Positions 1 to 6,715 are shown, counted from the first letter of the stretch. The stretch is DNA of 12,235 nucleotides from Candidatus Hecatellales archaeon (GCA_003662305.1 QMXU01000016.1:1-12235); one strand, 5' to 3'. Program-made: numbers and translations. Notes: a model not told the origin generated them from the sequence alone.

Positions 1-1
1 G

Positions 2-19
2 CGCGCTCGGCCGAGCGCG
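2..19. repeat. Perfect 18-bp GC-rich palindrome (possible hairpin)
   Basis: CGCGCTCGGCCGAGCGCG equals its own reverse complement. As RNA it could fold into a 7-bp stem with a GGCC loop. A short T run follows at 26-29, so it may be the terminator hairpin of a gene to the left of the window, but the upstream context is missing and it could also be a protein-binding site. Confidence 0.5.
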
Positions 20-38
20 AAAGCCTTTTAGGACGGCC

Positions 39-44
39 TATATT
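39..44 (+). promoter_or_regulatory. TATA-like element of the tRNA-Glu gene
   Basis: TATATT lies about 22 bases (centre) upstream of the first base of the mature tRNA. That is close to the archaeal TATA spacing if transcription starts a few bases before the tRNA. No obvious BRE purine pair sits in front of it, so this is a positional call. Confidence 0.5.
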
Positions 45-63
45 GATTTCAGACAGATTGGGT

Positions 64-160
64 GCTCCGGTCGTATAGCCAGGTCAAGTATCCCGGCCTT
101 TCGAGCAGCAAAAACGAAGACAGCCGGGGGTCGCGGGTTCAAATCCCGCCCGGAGCACCA
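64..160 (+). tRNA. tRNA-Glu (UUC anticodon) with an intron and encoded CCA
   Basis: The cloverleaf can be drawn completely. The acceptor stem GCTCCGG (64-70) pairs with CCGGAGC, followed by discriminator A157 and genomic CCA (158-160). The D stem is GTAT/GTAT with G-U closures. The anticodon stem CCGGC (93-97) pairs with GCCGG (123-127). The T stem GCGGG pairs with CCCGC around TTCAAAT. The seven-base anticodon loop reads CTTTCGA once 18 bases are removed, giving anticodon TTC at 100-102 and therefore glutamate. The variable loop is five bases. A short T run at 176-180 downstream could end the transcript. Confidence 0.95.
104..121 (+). other. 18-nt archaeal tRNA intron at position 37/38
   Basis: The loop is interrupted between G37 (103) and A38 (122). 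TTTC (99-102) can pair with GAAG (116-119) inside the intron, forming the central helix of a bulge-helix-bulge site of the kind cut by archaeal tRNA endonuclease. The boundary can slide by one base (104-121 or 105-122) without changing the mature tRNA. Confidence 0.85.
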
Positions 161-175
161 GCAAATCTTCTAATG

Positions 176-180
176 TTTTT
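176..180 (+). terminator. T-run terminator after tRNA-Glu
   Basis: Five consecutive T residues lie 15 bases after the CCA end, with no hairpin. Archaeal RNA polymerase can terminate on such T runs. This is short, so the call is weak. Confidence 0.35.
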
Positions 181-232
181 AGTAAGGATTAAGCCTTAAT
201 AGGTGGTTACTATAAAATGTCATAGGGTAGTG

Positions 233-826
233 ATGTGGAAGAGGAAAATAGGGCTTTCAGCTTTGGCTGTGGCTTTTGTTTTCATCATCTCTTCGAGTTG
301 CTGTGCGGCTTCCGCCTCCTCCCTTGAGGTTTATGTTCCCGAAAGCTTTCACACGGTTATTTTCCCCTTGGAGAGAAGCTTCATTTTTACGGTGAAAATT
401 AAGAATCCAGACGACCGAGAGAGGATTGTTTCCTTCGATAGTTCCCCCGTCGAGAATCCTGGCTGGCTGGTTATTCTTCCCGCGGGCCGGGTGATGCTTC
501 CTTCCGGAGGAGAAATCGAAATCGCCGCCACCTTCGAGCCTATGGTCCAGCCTGGGATATCCCCAGCTGAACTCAGCTACGATTTCAAGCTTAAATTTGA
601 GGATGGAGAAAAGACGATTCCTGTAGACGTTAAGTTTGAGTCCGTAGATTGGAGGGAAGATGAAAAAGAGGAGGTAGAAGTCAAAGTTGTTGACGGGGAG
701 ACAGGGAAGCCGGTGCCCGATGCCGAAGTCATTTTAAGTTTGCCAAGCGGGTTTGAGGAGTGGAAGGAAAAAACAGGTTTTTTCAAGGGCTTTAACGTTC
801 CGCGTGCCGTCCAGCAACAGCCTTGA
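233..826 (+). CDS. Secreted dockerin/beta-propeller protein, N-terminal part (frameshifted)
   Basis: This is the front part of a surface or secreted protein. I start it at ATG 233 because MWKRK followed by a hydrophobic stretch (LSALAVAFVFII) and a small-residue region (CCAASASS) makes a good signal peptide; the same frame is open from GTG 203, which would put ten extra residues before it. After the signal there is a beta-rich segment resembling Ig-like/NEW3-type extracellular domains. A stretch beginning VKVVDGETGKPVPDAEV follows, typical of a carboxypeptidase-regulatory-like domain. The frame runs into a stop at 824-826, but the domain is finished in the +1 frame, so this is almost certainly one gene with 753-2237. 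The last residues after about 770 are out-of-frame read-through. No catalytic motif is seen. Confidence 0.75.
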   Translation: MWKRKIGLSALAVAFVFIISSSCCAASASSLEVYVPESFHTVIFPLERSFIFTVKIKNPDDRERIVSFDSSPVENPGWLVILPAGRVMLPSGGEIEIAATFEPMVQPGISPAELSYDFKLKFEDGEKTIPVDVKFESVDWREDEKEEVEVKVVDGETGKPVPDAEVILSLPSGFEEWKEKTGFFKGFNVPRAVQQQP

Positions 827-2237
827 AGCTCTCTATGAGCAGTATAATGTAAGCGACTATTATAGGGGCTACCTTCTGGAGGTCTACGGGGAGGGCTATA
901 AAGCCTACTACAGCTCAGAGGTGAAAACAGGCGTACCCATAGAGGTTAAGCTAGAGCCTCAGCGTGAATGCTTCAAGTACGAGAAGATAGCGGAGGAGCA
1001 GACAGAGTTCTCCATATGGTGGGTGAAAGCCTCTAGGGACTTCGAATATTTCGCCACTTCAGCTGGAGCCCACTCCGGCCCGGAAATGCATCCCCCCAGC
1101 GAGGTGGCCGTATACTTCTTCAATAAGGATGGGAAGTTTCTCTGGCGTTTTCCTATCCCCGTTTTGAACTATGATAACACTGACTTATGCTGGGGGCTTG
1201 ACGTTTCTCCAGACGGCTCCTACGTGGCTGTTGGATGCTACGATGGAAGCGTCTACCTGATAGACAGGGAAGGAAAGCTTGCTGGGAAATGCCAGGTTCC
1301 CGGAATGGTCAGATGGGTTAGGTTTTCCCCGGACGGGAAATATTTAGCCTTCGGCCCAACCGGTAATGGCGTAGACTATTTTGGCCTTTTCGAGGTTCCA
1401 AGTTTGAAGCTTGTCTGGGAGGGTTTCGTAGGGGACTGGGCGAGAACCGTAGACTTCTCAGACGACGGAAGCATGATCGCGGTTGGCTCCTCCAACGGTG
1501 TTCTAAGCCTTTTCAGCTTTAAAGGCGAAAAGCTGTGGCAGGCTTCCAACGGGGGGCTGGTCCCCTTCCTCATAGGGTTCGACGGGAAGGCTGAAAGAAT
1601 CGCTACCGGAGGAAAGGGTAGAACCCTCATTGTTTACAGTCCTTCCGGGGAAACCCTGTGGAGCAGAACCGTTGACCACGTTATCATTGCAGGGAAAATG
1701 GCTGAGGACGGCTCTGTGGCTATTGGAACGGTTGGAGGCTACGTATACTATTTTGACGGCGATGGAAGGCTGGTCTTCAGGAGGACTCATGGCTGCTTCG
1801 GACATAACGGAGTCTACCTGACCAGAAACGGCGAGTACCTGCTCATAGGGGGGCATAACCCGGTTCTCCTCAACAGGGAGGGAACTATCCTCTGGCAGCT
1901 AAAACCAGACATGCAAAATGAAACCGGCTCTCCAACGGGGCAGGCTGATTGCGTAAACACTGTTCTCCTGTCTGAAGACGCCAGCATCATGGTTCTAGGA
2001 TACGACAGCGGTAAAATCGAAATCTGGAAGGGGCAAAAAGCCGAAATGGAAAAACCGAAGCTTAAAGCCGACCTAGACTGTGATGGAAGCGTAGGCTTCA
2101 AAGACCTGGAAATCCTAAAGGATTGTTACGGATTAACCTCCGAGGATAAAGCCTTTAACCCCGACGCAGACCTAAACAACGACGGGAAAATCGACATCGT
2201 AGACCTAGCCATCCTCGGCTTCCAGTTTGAAGCATAA
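753..2237 (+). CDS. Secreted dockerin/beta-propeller protein, C-terminal part
   Basis: This is the rest of the gene that begins at 233; the intact protein would be about 667 residues. True coding in this frame probably starts near 770. It completes the regulatory-like domain (ending VPIEVKLEP) and then has repeated blades of a WD40/PQQ-like propeller, for example DVSPDGSYVAVGCYDGSVYL, from roughly 1010 to 2030. From 2070 to 2237 there is a type I dockerin: two EF-hand-like calcium loops, DLDCDGSVGFKD and DLNNDGKIDIVD, with acids at loop positions 1, 3 or 5, and 12. Dockerins bind cohesin modules on scaffolds or cell walls, so the protein is probably held in an extracellular complex. No cohesin is encoded here. 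The function of the propeller is unknown; ligand or polysaccharide binding is a guess. Confidence 0.85.
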   Translation: MRSGRKKQVFSRALTFRVPSSNSLEALYEQYNVSDYYRGYLLEVYGEGYKAYYSSEVKTGVPIEVKLEPQRECFKYEKIAEEQTEFSIWWVKASRDFEYFATSAGAHSGPEMHPPSEVAVYFFNKDGKFLWRFPIPVLNYDNTDLCWGLDVSPDGSYVAVGCYDGSVYLIDREGKLAGKCQVPGMVRWVRFSPDGKYLAFGPTGNGVDYFGLFEVPSLKLVWEGFVGDWARTVDFSDDGSMIAVGSSNGVLSLFSFKGEKLWQASNGGLVPFLIGFDGKAERIATGGKGRTLIVYSPSGETLWSRTVDHVIIAGKMAEDGSVAIGTVGGYVYYFDGDGRLVFRRTHGCFGHNGVYLTRNGEYLLIGGHNPVLLNREGTILWQLKPDMQNETGSPTGQADCVNTVLLSEDASIMVLGYDSGKIEIWKGQKAEMEKPKLKADLDCDGSVGFKDLEILKDCYGLTSEDKAFNPDADLNNDGKIDIVDLAILGFQFEA

Positions 2238-2385
2238 CAGGTAAACTAACGGCTATCTTCTAGAGGTTTAGGGGCCTCCACCCTCAAGTCGGTAAATGTT
2301 TTCCAAAGCAATTTCAGCTTTTGACAGTTTAAATCGGGTTGGTATAGGTTTTCGAATCATCTTCGCCTGAAAAGTAAACGGCTTA

Positions 2386-2391
2386 TTTTTT
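2386..2391 (+). terminator. T6 run after the dockerin gene
   Basis: Six T residues lie about 150 bases after the dockerin gene stop, flanked by ACGG and CCGT, which could form a small stem around it. It sits just before the next promoter, so it could separate the two transcription units. The rest of 2238-2385 holds no open frame or structure I can support. Confidence 0.35.
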
Positions 2392-2402
2392 CCGTAGGCT
2401 CT

Positions 2403-2410
2403 TATATATT
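2403..2410 (+). promoter_or_regulatory. TATA box of the NrpR-like gene
   Basis: TATATATT is a strong archaeal TATA match. A start about 25 bases downstream would fall near 2432, giving a leader of roughly 38 bases. The leader contains a purine-rich site (AGGGG, 2459-2463) a few bases before ATG 2470. Confidence 0.65.
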
Positions 2411-2419
2411 AGCCGTCTC

Positions 2420-2450
2420 AATTTTGCTTTTTATGGAAAATGGCAAAATT
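2420..2450. promoter_or_regulatory. 8-bp inverted repeat over the predicted nrpR transcription start
   Basis: AATTTTGC (2420-2427) and GCAAAATT (2443-2450) are perfect inverted copies 15 bases apart, just downstream of the TATA box. This position suits an operator that blocks polymerase, perhaps for autoregulation. It does not match the GGAA-N6-TTCC operator described for methanogen NrpR. Confidence 0.45.
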
Positions 2451-2469
2451 CTCGGCGTAGGGGTTCTCA

Positions 2470-2691
2470 ATGTATAACCGTAACGAGGTTAACAGAAAAC
2501 TTATTGAAATTCTCAGGATTTTAAGCGAGCAAACAGAGCCTGTTGGAGCTAGGTTTATCGCTAGGAAGCTTAGGGATAGGGGGTACCCGCTGGACGAGAG
2601 AACCGTAAGATACCATTTAAGGCTTCTTGACGAGCGGGGCTCACCAGAAACATGGGCTACGATGGGAGAGTTATCACGGAAAAGGGTTTAG
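2470..2691 (+). CDS. nrpR: NrpR-type regulator, winged-helix part (frameshifted)
   Basis: Residues 4-55 form a winged-helix DNA-binding domain (RKLIEILRILSEQTEPVGAR and a recognition helix with ERTVRYHLRLLDERG) like the N-terminus of NrpR, the archaeal repressor of nitrogen-assimilation genes that responds to 2-oxoglutarate. The normal family sequence DERGLTRNMGYDGR continues in the frame of 2652-3263, so translation in this frame goes wrong at the GGGG run 2636-2639, where one G appears to be missing. The last 16 or so residues here are therefore spurious. With both lesions corrected the protein would be about 338 residues, the usual size for a one-HTH, one-NrpR-domain member. Confidence 0.75.
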   Translation: MYNRNEVNRKLIEILRILSEQTEPVGARFIARKLRDRGYPLDERTVRYHLRLLDERGSPETWATMGELSRKRV

Positions 2692-3263
2692 AGGAGTTAA
2701 GGAACGCCCTTGTAACGGACCGCATAGGATTCATCATCACGAAAATTGAATCTCTAATTTTCAAGGCAAACTTCGATGTGAGGCAGGGAAAAGGAAACGT
2801 CATAATTAACAACGCGGTGATAAGCAAAAGACATTACAATACCGCCCTTAAAATCATTAGGAAGGTGGTTTCAGCAGGATACGCCGTTAGCCCTCTCGTT
2901 CGCATATTTGAGGAGGGGGAAGTCGTCGAAGGACGTATAGTCCCCAAAGGAAAGGTTATGATTGTCACCCTTTGCAGCATAACGTTGGACGCCATCCTCC
3001 ACCACGCAGGCATACCCATCTCACCCATGTTCGGCGGAATGGTTCAAATCTTAGAAAGAAAGCCCCTAAGGTTCACCGACCTGATTTCCTATTCAGGTTC
3101 AACCCTTGACCCCCTAGAAATATTTTCAGCCAAGGGTTTAAGCTCCGTTTTAAAGGCTGTGGAAACAGGGAATGGTTATGTTCTGGCTAACTTCCGGGAG
3201 ATCCCCATGACGCTATGGCCAAGGCTAAGGAGGAGCTTAAAAGGGCTGAAAAGTTTGGTATAA
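2652..3263 (+). CDS. nrpR: NrpR-type regulator, central NrpR/DUF128 domain (frameshifted)
   Basis: This segment carries most of the NrpR (DUF128) effector domain. Recognisable family stretches include GNVIINNAVI, a region with VVSAGYAVSPLVRI, KGKVMIVTLCSITLDAIL, AGIPISPMFGGMVQI, and the hallmark RFTDLISYSGSTLDPLEIF followed by GNGYVLANFREIP. In NrpR this domain dimerises and senses 2-oxoglutarate. Coding from the preceding frame enters at about 2640. It leaves this frame near the CCCC run 3203-3206, where one C appears lost, because the family sequence continues as HDAMAKAKEELKRA in the next frame. The residues from about 3207 to 3263 are out-of-frame read-through. Confidence 0.8.
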   Translation: MGYDGRVITEKGLEELRNALVTDRIGFIITKIESLIFKANFDVRQGKGNVIINNAVISKRHYNTALKIIRKVVSAGYAVSPLVRIFEEGEVVEGRIVPKGKVMIVTLCSITLDAILHHAGIPISPMFGGMVQILERKPLRFTDLISYSGSTLDPLEIFSAKGLSSVLKAVETGNGYVLANFREIPMTLWPRLRRSLKGLKSLV

Positions 3264-3484
3264 ACGGTGTTCTCAGGATAGGAGAGCCTAACACGCCGGT
3301 TCTAGGGGTGCCTGTAAGAATTAACCATGTGGGGATTGCGGTGTTCGGCGGGACGAACATGCTGACTGCTCTAAGTGAAGCGGGAATCCCCGTGGAGATC
3401 AAAGCCATAGAAGGCTTTATGGATGTTAAAGAAATGGTGGGCGTTAATGATCTTCCCTTTAAAAGCCGAAGTACAGCTTCCTAA
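3215..3484 (+). CDS. nrpR: NrpR-type regulator, C-terminal part of the NrpR domain
   Basis: This finishes the DUF128 domain: FGINGVLRIGEPNTPVLGVP, then VGIAVFGGTNMLTALSEAGI and a final VEIKAIEGFMDVKEM, all typical of the end of NrpR. It belongs to the same gene as the two upstream pieces. ATG 3215 is probably internal, not a real start. The stop at 3482-3484 lies inside the livF gene on the other strand, so the two genes converge with a 26-bp overlap and there is no room for a separate terminator. Confidence 0.75.
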   Translation: MAKAKEELKRAEKFGINGVLRIGEPNTPVLGVPVRINHVGIAVFGGTNMLTALSEAGIPVEIKAIEGFMDVKEMVGVNDLPFKSRSTAS

Positions 3485-4163
3485 CTTCCTCGTAATCCTT
3501 TATTCCTTCGGCAGTGGTTTCGCCAACGATTTCCCCAGCCTTCAGGAAGTAGAGTCTGCCCGCGTTCCTCATGGTGAAAACCATGTTTTGCTCTGCGATG
3601 AGAAGCGAGGTTCCCATCTTCTTCAGCTCATGGATTGACTCGGAGATCTTGTTTACCATGGAAATGTCCAGGCCCAAGGTCGGCTCGTCCAGCAGGAGCA
3701 TTCTGGGATTGAGCATAAGGCTTTTCCCCAGGGCTAACATTTGCTGCTGGCCTCCGCTCAGCGTTCCAGCCATCTGGTTCTGGCGTTCCTTAAGAATGGG
3801 GAACAGCTCGAACACTTTCTTAAGGTTTTCATTAACCTGCTCTCTCTTGCTGTAGGCTCCCACGAGGAGGTTGTCTCTAACGGTCATGTAAGGGAAAATT
3901 TTGTTTCTCTCCATAGCATAGCTGATTTTCAGCTTTTTGACGATGTCCATGGTGCTCATTTTGCTTAGGTCCACGCCGTCGAAGACTATCCGGCCCCGCC
4001 AGTCCGTTAAGTTCACGATGGAATCAAGCAGCGTTGTTTTCCCTGAGGTGACAGGCCCAACTACCCCTACGCATTCGCCTTCCTCGAGGAGGAGGGAAAC
4101 CTTCCGGAGGGCTTGAACCTTACCGTAAAAGACATCTAAATCTTTAATTTCAAGCAGGGCCAT
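3459..4163 (-). CDS. livF: ABC importer ATPase, LivF type
   Basis: This is one of two ATPases of a branched-chain-amino-acid-type (HAAT) ABC importer; at 234 residues it has the normal length. The signature LSGGQ (135-139) and Walker B MLLLDEP (155-161) are canonical. As usual for LivF, the H-loop region reads AEQN (190-193) with Q where most ABC ATPases have His. The P-loop at 36-44 reads GPVTSGKTT, keeping GxxxxGKT but replacing the usual NGA. The segment normally VPEGR reads AMERN (83-87). It is the last gene of livHMGF, starting 18 bases after the livG stop, with a GGGGGGAA ribosome site. The transported substrate cannot be told from the ATPase. Confidence 0.93.
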   Translation of the reverse strand: MALLEIKDLDVFYGKVQALRKVSLLLEEGECVGVVGPVTSGKTTLLDSIVNLTDWRGRIVFDGVDLSKMSTMDIVKKLKISYAMERNKIFPYMTVRDNLLVGAYSKREQVNENLKKVFELFPILKERQNQMAGTLSGGQQQMLALGKSLMLNPRMLLLDEPTLGLDISMVNKISESIHELKKMGTSLLIAEQNMVFTMRNAGRLYFLKAGEIVGETTAEGIKDYEEVRKLYFGF

Positions 4164-4181
4164 TCCCCAATTGTTCCCCCC

Positions 4182-4907
4182 TTATTCTCCTAAATACGCC
4201 TTTTTAACATCTTCTTTTTTAATGATTTCCTGCAGTTTCCCTTCAGCCAGTTTCCTGCCCAGATGGATAACTATCACCCTGTCCACTATGTTGGCTAAGG
4301 CTTCCAAGTTGTGGTCGATAATGATGAAGCTCATGCCCTCCTTTCTTTTCTTCTTCAGAAGCTCGCTTATGACATCAATTTCCTCTTTCGTCATCCCCGC
4401 GAAGGCTTCGTCAATCAGGATAAGCTTCGGATCGTTGGCTAGGGCTCTGGCCAGTTCAAGTCTTCGCAGGGCTCCTATAGGAAGCTCGTCTGGATACTTC
4501 TCAAGGTATTCTGTAAGCCCTGTTTCCTTTGCTATCCTTCTGATGTCCTCTTCCCGGCCGCCTATTCTCCTTATGCTTTTTATTCCGTCCGGTATCATTG
4601 AGATTCTGATGTTCTCGAAAATGGTCCATTCCTTAAGCGGCTTCGGTATCTGGTAGGTTCTGGCGATTCCTATCTTCACTCTTTTATGGGTTGGATAATT
4701 GTTAATGTTCGTTCCGTTAAAGATGATGTCTCCGGAGTCTTGGCGGAGCACTCCCATAATCAGGTTGAACACCGTAGTCTTTCCAGCTCCGTTAGGACCT
4801 ATGAGGCCGACGATTTCCTTTTCCTCTACGTGGAAATCAAGGCTGTTGACTGCGGTGATGCCTCCGAACCTTTTGCTGATTCCACGGGTTTCAATAACTT
4901 TTGCCAT
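4182..4907 (-). CDS. livG: ABC importer ATPase, LivG type
   Basis: This is the partner ATPase of the importer, 241 residues from ATG 4907. I prefer this start to ATG 4952, which overlaps livM and adds a non-family N-terminus, because GGAGGAGGT, which contains the livM stop region, lies just upstream and MAKVIETRGISKRFGG begins where LivG proteins normally do. Walker A is GPNGAGKTT (37-45). Walker B ends LILIDEA (162-168) with Ala instead of the usual Pro after the catalytic Glu, and the switch His is in DHN (198-200). The signature motif, usually LSxGQ or AYGQQ, reads LPIGA (142-146), a departure also known in some archaeal LivG-like proteins. The ending KKAYLGE is a family hallmark. Confidence 0.93.
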   Translation of the reverse strand: MAKVIETRGISKRFGGITAVNSLDFHVEEKEIVGLIGPNGAGKTTVFNLIMGVLRQDSGDIIFNGTNINNYPTHKRVKIGIARTYQIPKPLKEWTIFENIRISMIPDGIKSIRRIGGREEDIRRIAKETGLTEYLEKYPDELPIGALRRLELARALANDPKLILIDEAFAGMTKEEIDVISELLKKKRKEGMSFIIIDHNLEALANIVDRVIVIHLGRKLAEGKLQEIIKKEDVKKAYLGE

Positions 4908-4917
4908 GTCTTTCCTA

Positions 4918-5853
4918 TTACCTCCTCCTTCTGAAAAGTCTTTGAATTTCAAAGAATATTCCTCTAGGTCTCAAAATAAAGATTATCAGCCCTATTGCAG
5001 CGTATGTTGCAATTCTCCACGGGCCGGGAGCCACCGCCCTGAGACCTTCCAATATTATTGTTATGATGTAGGCTCCCATAAACGGCCCTATAATGGTGCC
5101 CATACCGCCTATCACAGATGCAATTATTATGTTCAAAAGCAGGAAGACGGCGAAAACGCTTCTGGGGCAGAGGGCTCCAAGATAGTGGATGAAGAAGACA
5201 GCTCCAATCCCCGCGGCTATCGAACTCATGAGGAAGGAGAGAAGCTTAAACCTGGTGGTGTCAAGCCCGCTGTTTTCCACGACATCCTCATCCAGCCTGA
5301 TAGCGTTTAAAACTCTGCCAAAGTCTGTTTGCCCCAGATACCACAGCGCGAATGCTACTGCGAATACTAGGACAAGTGTCAAATAGAAGTTTGGAACTGC
5401 TCCTTTCAATACGGTTGGGAAGCCGAAAAGCCCTCTGGTTCCGCCTGTTATAGGACCTAAAGTTATCATGATCCTTTCAAACAGGATGAAAAGGCCTAGG
5501 GTGAAAAGCGTGAAGTAGGGGCCTCTCACCCTCAGGGTGGGAAGGACGAAGCCTACTCCTCCCACTGCCGCTATCAGCACCCCTATCGGCATGCTTAAAT
5601 ATAGTGGAACATCGAAGTGGTGAATCAAAAGAACTGAAGCGTAAGCAGATATGCCCAGCAGGAAGTTGTGCCCGAAACTTATGTAGCCTGTGTATCCTGA
5701 CATAATATCCCAGCTCATGGCGAAGATCGCAAGAAAGTTGGCTATGATTAGAACTCTAAGCCATCCGTGGGGTACGAAGAACGGGAGCAGGCTCATCACG
5801 GCGAAAGCAATTATCCACCGTAAAGCTATTTTCTTTAGAGCTGTTTCTCTCAC
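4918..5853 (-). CDS. livM: ABC importer permease, LivM type
   Basis: This is an integral membrane permease of about 311 residues with eight or more hydrophobic segments. The LivM hallmark SGYTGYISFGHNFLLGISAY is present, followed by PTLRVRGPYFTLFTLGLFI and a conserved cytoplasmic region near NAIRLDEDVVENSGLDTTRF that contacts the ATPase. I start at GTG 5853 because GGGAGGG sits nine bases upstream. The same frame is open to TTG 5871, which would overlap livH by 14 bases and place the ribosome site inside the gene. The C-terminus is very basic (RLFRRRR), and those AGG codons also form the livG ribosome site. Confidence 0.93.
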   Translation of the reverse strand: MRETALKKIALRWIIAFAVMSLLPFFVPHGWLRVLIIANFLAIFAMSWDIMSGYTGYISFGHNFLLGISAYASVLLIHHFDVPLYLSMPIGVLIAAVGGVGFVLPTLRVRGPYFTLFTLGLFILFERIMITLGPITGGTRGLFGFPTVLKGAVPNFYLTLVLVFAVAFALWYLGQTDFGRVLNAIRLDEDVVENSGLDTTRFKLLSFLMSSIAAGIGAVFFIHYLGALCPRSVFAVFLLLNIIIASVIGGMGTIIGPFMGAYIITIILEGLRAVAPGPWRIATYAAIGLIIFILRPRGIFFEIQRLFRRRR

Positions 5854-5857
5854 AGGC

Positions 5858-6715
5858 TTATTCCCTCCCAAACAAACCTCTGCGGCGGAATATCAGTATT
5901 ACCAGCAGAAGCAGCAGTCCGAACACTCCTCTCAGCCGCTCGTCTATCATCACCATGGTGAACGCTCCGACAAAGCCTATTATGTGGGCGGATAAGATGG
6001 CACCCCCTATGCTGCCTAATCCGCCTATCATCACTATTATGAACGCCAAGATAAGCGGAAGTATCCACATCCCAGTAGATATGCTGGTGTGCGTTGCAAG
6101 TGATATGCCTGCCACAGCAGAAAGCGCCCCGCATAAACCCCAAGTCAGGATGCGCACTTTCTCAGGGTCTATCCCCACAAGCATTGCTCCCCTAGGATTA
6201 ATGGAAACCGCGCGGATGGCTCTTCCAATGTAGGACTTGCTTATAAAGGTGATTAGGATTATCGTGATCGCCCAAGCTATAGCCAGGATGATAACGATAT
6301 TCAGGGTGATGGTAATGCCACCGATGGTCACGGACCCGTATACTAGAGGGTGAACGCTTCTAGGCGCTTCCCCGAATATTCCAGCCAGCACGTTTTCAAC
6401 TATAAGGGAGAAGATCAGGGTTGAAATGAAAACTGCTGTGGGGTTGTCTAGGAGACGCCTGATAAAGCCTCTGTATACTGAAATAGAGATGGCGCTTCCT
6501 ATCAGAATCGTGATGATTATGGCGGCTCCCTTCGGAAGGCTTAGGTAAGGTCCCCCCTCCGCCAGAAACCAATAGATATACGCCGCAACCATCAGGTATG
6601 CGCCGACAGATAAGTCTTCAACTCTTCCAACGCTGTATACCATTACTAAGCCTAGAGCAATTACAAGGTATAGAGCGCTGGTTGCCAGCCCAACTATCAG
6701 AATTTCTTCGATCAT
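5858..6715 (-). CDS. livH: ABC importer permease, LivH type
   Basis: First gene of the importer operon, encoding a 285-residue membrane permease with about eight hydrophobic segments. The N-terminal part ATSALYLVIALGLVMVYSVG and the following VEDLSVGAYLMVAAY match the LivH pattern in which LGL..IYG is followed by a small-residue helix. A later segment, RAVSINPRGAMLVGIDPEKV, matches the ATPase-coupling loop of the family. It ends with FRRRGLFGRE four bases before the chosen livM start, so translation is probably coupled. The ribosome site (GGGACGGAT) is weak. LivH/LivM pair to form the channel; the family imports amino acids, amides, urea and related small molecules. Confidence 0.93.
   Translation of the reverse strand: MIEEILIVGLATSALYLVIALGLVMVYSVGRVEDLSVGAYLMVAAYIYWFLAEGGPYLSLPKGAAIIITILIGSAISISVYRGFIRRLLDNPTAVFISTLIFSLIVENVLAGIFGEAPRSVHPLVYGSVTIGGITITLNIVIILAIAWAITIILITFISKSYIGRAIRAVSINPRGAMLVGIDPEKVRILTWGLCGALSAVAGISLATHTSISTGMWILPLILAFIIVMIGGLGSIGGAILSAHIIGFVGAFTMVMIDERLRGVFGLLLLLVILIFRRRGLFGRE

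Noticed and set aside
768..774. A AAA AAC as a programmed -1 frameshift signal in the dockerin gene
   Set aside because: The heptamer is not in the zero frame and the needed change is +1 (or -2), so it does not explain the switch.
4171..5386. Several plus-strand open frames across livG and livM
   Set aside because: They lie antisense to genes with full family motifs, have Ser-rich low-complexity translations and lack ribosome sites.
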